A DNA stretch of 64,000 bases, taken from contig JAJNBG010000016.1 in assembly GCA_021155905.1 (NCBI GenBank), positions 62,001 through 126,000 of the forward strand. Reading direction: 5' to 3'. This DNA comes from Bacteroidota bacterium (GTDB lineage: Bacteria; Bacteroidota; Bacteroidia; B-17B0; Aurantibacillaceae). The notes under the pieces were generated by a model that did no database searches, was not told the DNA's origin, and worked only from the letters and a program-made list of their open reading frames with translations. Of this stretch, positions 62,869 through 64,000 are shown one piece after another. Position numbers and translations under genes: made by a program. The stretch's first letter is position 1. Each line of letters opens with the position of its first letter.

Positions 62869-62876
62869 TAACTTTG
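62869..62876 (+). promoter_or_regulatory. TAACTTTG box before the bestrophin gene
   Basis: Matches TAnnTTTG and ends 12 bases before the ATG at 62889. No convincing -33 TTG at standard spacing. Confidence 0.35.
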
Positions 62877-62888
62877 CAGCGTTAAATT

Positions 62889-63752
62889 ATGATAACCTAT
62901 AATCCAAAAGACTGGTTCACCCTCATTATTCAGTTTCACAAAAGTGATACGTTCAGGCAACTGTTCTTTTCGCTTATATGCGTTGGGATATATGCAGCTA
63001 TTATTGTGTTTTTAGAGACACATTATTTTCCGATCATTACTAAGAACGCAACCGTGATGCATTCTATCCTCGGTTTTGTGTTATCGATGTTACTGGTATT
63101 CCGGACTAATTCGGCATATGACCGTTGGTGGGAAGGAAGAAAGATCTGGGGAAGCGCAGTGAATAATTCAAGAAATCTTGCCCTGAAATTATCTGCCATC
63201 ATTACCGATCAAAAAAACAGACAGGAACTAAAACACCTGATCGTTAATCACATTTTTAGTTTTAAAAATCATTTGAGGGGAAAAGAAATTGCCGAAGAAT
63301 TTACGCCTACAGATTCTATGAGCTTAAGTGACTTTTCGGGAGCGAACCATAAACCCAACCGGGTAGCAAAAGCGTTATACGCGAAGATCAATGAACTCTA
63401 TGCCGCTAAACAGTTAACCGCCGAACACCTGATCATCCTGAATGACGAGTTAAAATCTTTTACAGATAACTGTGGCGCCTGCGAGCGAATCAAAAATACT
63501 CCAATCCCCTACTCCTATAATATCTTTTTAAAGAAGATGATTTTTTTGTACGTGATTTCTTTGCCCATCTTTTTTTCTACGGAATTCGGGTACATTACTG
63601 TAGCTATTTCGGTAATCGTACTGTATGTGTTTGCAAGCATCGAGTTAATTGCTGAAGAAATTGAAGATCCTTTTGGTGAAGATGATAATGATCTTCCCTT
63701 AAATGACATTTGCAACAGAATTAAAACAAACCTCGACGAAATTTTAAATTAA
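62889..63752 (+). CDS. Bestrophin-family membrane protein
   Basis: A 287-residue protein with four helices in two pairs (about 22-45 and 54-75; then about 208-250) and the family core [17 protein letters not shown] near residue 76, with [11 protein letters not shown] after it. The C-terminal acidic stretch [23 protein letters not shown] is also typical. Bacterial bestrophins form pentameric ion channels; which ion is carried here is unknown. Its stop lies one base before the hemE start. Confidence 0.85.
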   Translation: MITYNPKDWFTLIIQFHKSDTFRQLFFSLICVGIYAAIIVFLETHYFPIITKNATVMHSILGFVLSMLLVFRTNSAYDRWWEGRKIWGSAVNNSRNLALKLSAIITDQKNRQELKHLIVNHIFSFKNHLRGKEIAEEFTPTDSMSLSDFSGANHKPNRVAKALYAKINELYAAKQLTAEHLIILNDELKSFTDNCGACERIKNTPIPYSYNIFLKKMIFLYVISLPIFFSTEFGYITVAISVIVLYVFASIELIAEEIEDPFGEDDNDLPLNDICNRIKTNLDEILN

Positions 63753-63753
63753 T

Positions 63754-64000
63754 ATGTACAAAAACGACTTAATACTAAGAGCAGCTAAAGGTGAAAAAGT
63801 AGAACGCGTTCCCATCTGGCTGATGCGCCAGGCAGGAAGAATTCTTCCCGAATACAAAGCGACACGCGCCCGTGCTAAAAATTTTATTGAGTTCGTTAAA
63901 AACCCTGAACTCGCCGCAGAAGTTACCATTCAGCCGGTAGATATTTTAGGTGTTGACGCCGCAATTATTTTCTCTGATATTTTAGTTATTCCCGAAGCGA
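63754..64000 (+). CDS. hemE: Uroporphyrinogen decarboxylase, N-terminal fragment (runs off the window)
   Basis: Start of the haem-pathway enzyme that decarboxylates uroporphyrinogen III to coproporphyrinogen III. The 82 residues present include the signature [20 protein letters not shown] (residue 18 on), [29 protein letters not shown] and the catalytic-Asp stretch FSDI. The gene continues past 64000. Confidence 0.92.
   Translation, partial: MYKNDLILRAAKGEKVERVPIWLMRQAGRILPEYKATRARAKNFIEFVKNPELAAEVTIQPVDILGVDAAIIFSDILVIPEA

Overview
The window looks like the chromosome of a member of the Bacteroidota. Support comes from several type IX secretion (T9SS) C-terminal sorting domains of type A and type B, a PorE-like T9SS protein, a type III glutamine synthetase, DUF4834 and DUF4382 family proteins, MKK-type signal peptides on short outer-membrane barrels, SCK/AC lipoboxes, and promoter candidates of the Bacteroidota type (TTG...TAnnTTTG). 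Composition is AT-rich. Most of it is ordinary housekeeping DNA. The unusual part is about 48.5-60.2 kb, where intergenic space swells and fills with structured repeats. No insertion sequence, rRNA or CRISPR array was seen; there is one tRNA.

Layout. 0.2-4.1 kb: a large secreted beta-helix/Ig-like T9SS cargo. 4.3-11.2 kb: carB, a small barrel protein, a dihydroorotase-like protein without its metal-binding HxH, and a BatA-like membrane protein. 11.4-16.8 kb: glutamine synthetase III, the PorE-like protein, DUF4834, a barrel protein and tRNA-Leu(GAG). 17.1-24.5 kb: lipoproteins around a signalling set (hybrid kinase with Hpt, sigma-54 activator, stand-alone receiver) with a sigma-54-like promoter inside it. 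24.6-28 kb: ExbB/ExbD/TonB-like transport energiser and folC. 28-33 kb: radical SAM protein, kynureninase, SGNH hydrolase, TatC, AhpD-like protein, barrel protein. 33-39.7 kb: an M1 aminopeptidase/ABC permease fusion with its ATPase, and a Kup potassium transporter. 39.9-46.3 kb: three secreted T9SS proteins in tandem, two of them paralogous but carrying different sorting domains. 46.3-51.1 kb: orphan histidine kinase and a siderophore/cobalamin-type ABC importer whose binding-protein gene is separated from permease/ATPase by repeat elements. 51.1-54.8 kb: a tightly overlapping three-gene operon (zinc-ribbon mini-protein, Nudix hydrolase, PLD-nuclease/SF2 helicase) that looks like an imported defence or repair module, followed by a degenerate array of about sixteen 22-bp units. 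55.6-64 kb: an unknown protein, efp, accA, ispE, a secreted M1 peptidase, a small secreted protein, a bestrophin-like channel and the start of hemE.

The most interesting observation is a family of roughly 200-250-bp intergenic elements (at least five, both orientations, 48.5-60.2 kb) whose primary sequence diverges while base pairing is kept. A pyrimidine/purine stem has a 6-nt loop that is complementary to a site just downstream (potential H-type pseudoknot), followed by a long-range stem enclosing an inner hairpin. Several helices show compensatory changes between copies. The second candidate is the zinc-ribbon/Nudix/helicase operon with its adjacent dyad array. All calls rest on reading the sequence and on family knowledge; no database search was run.
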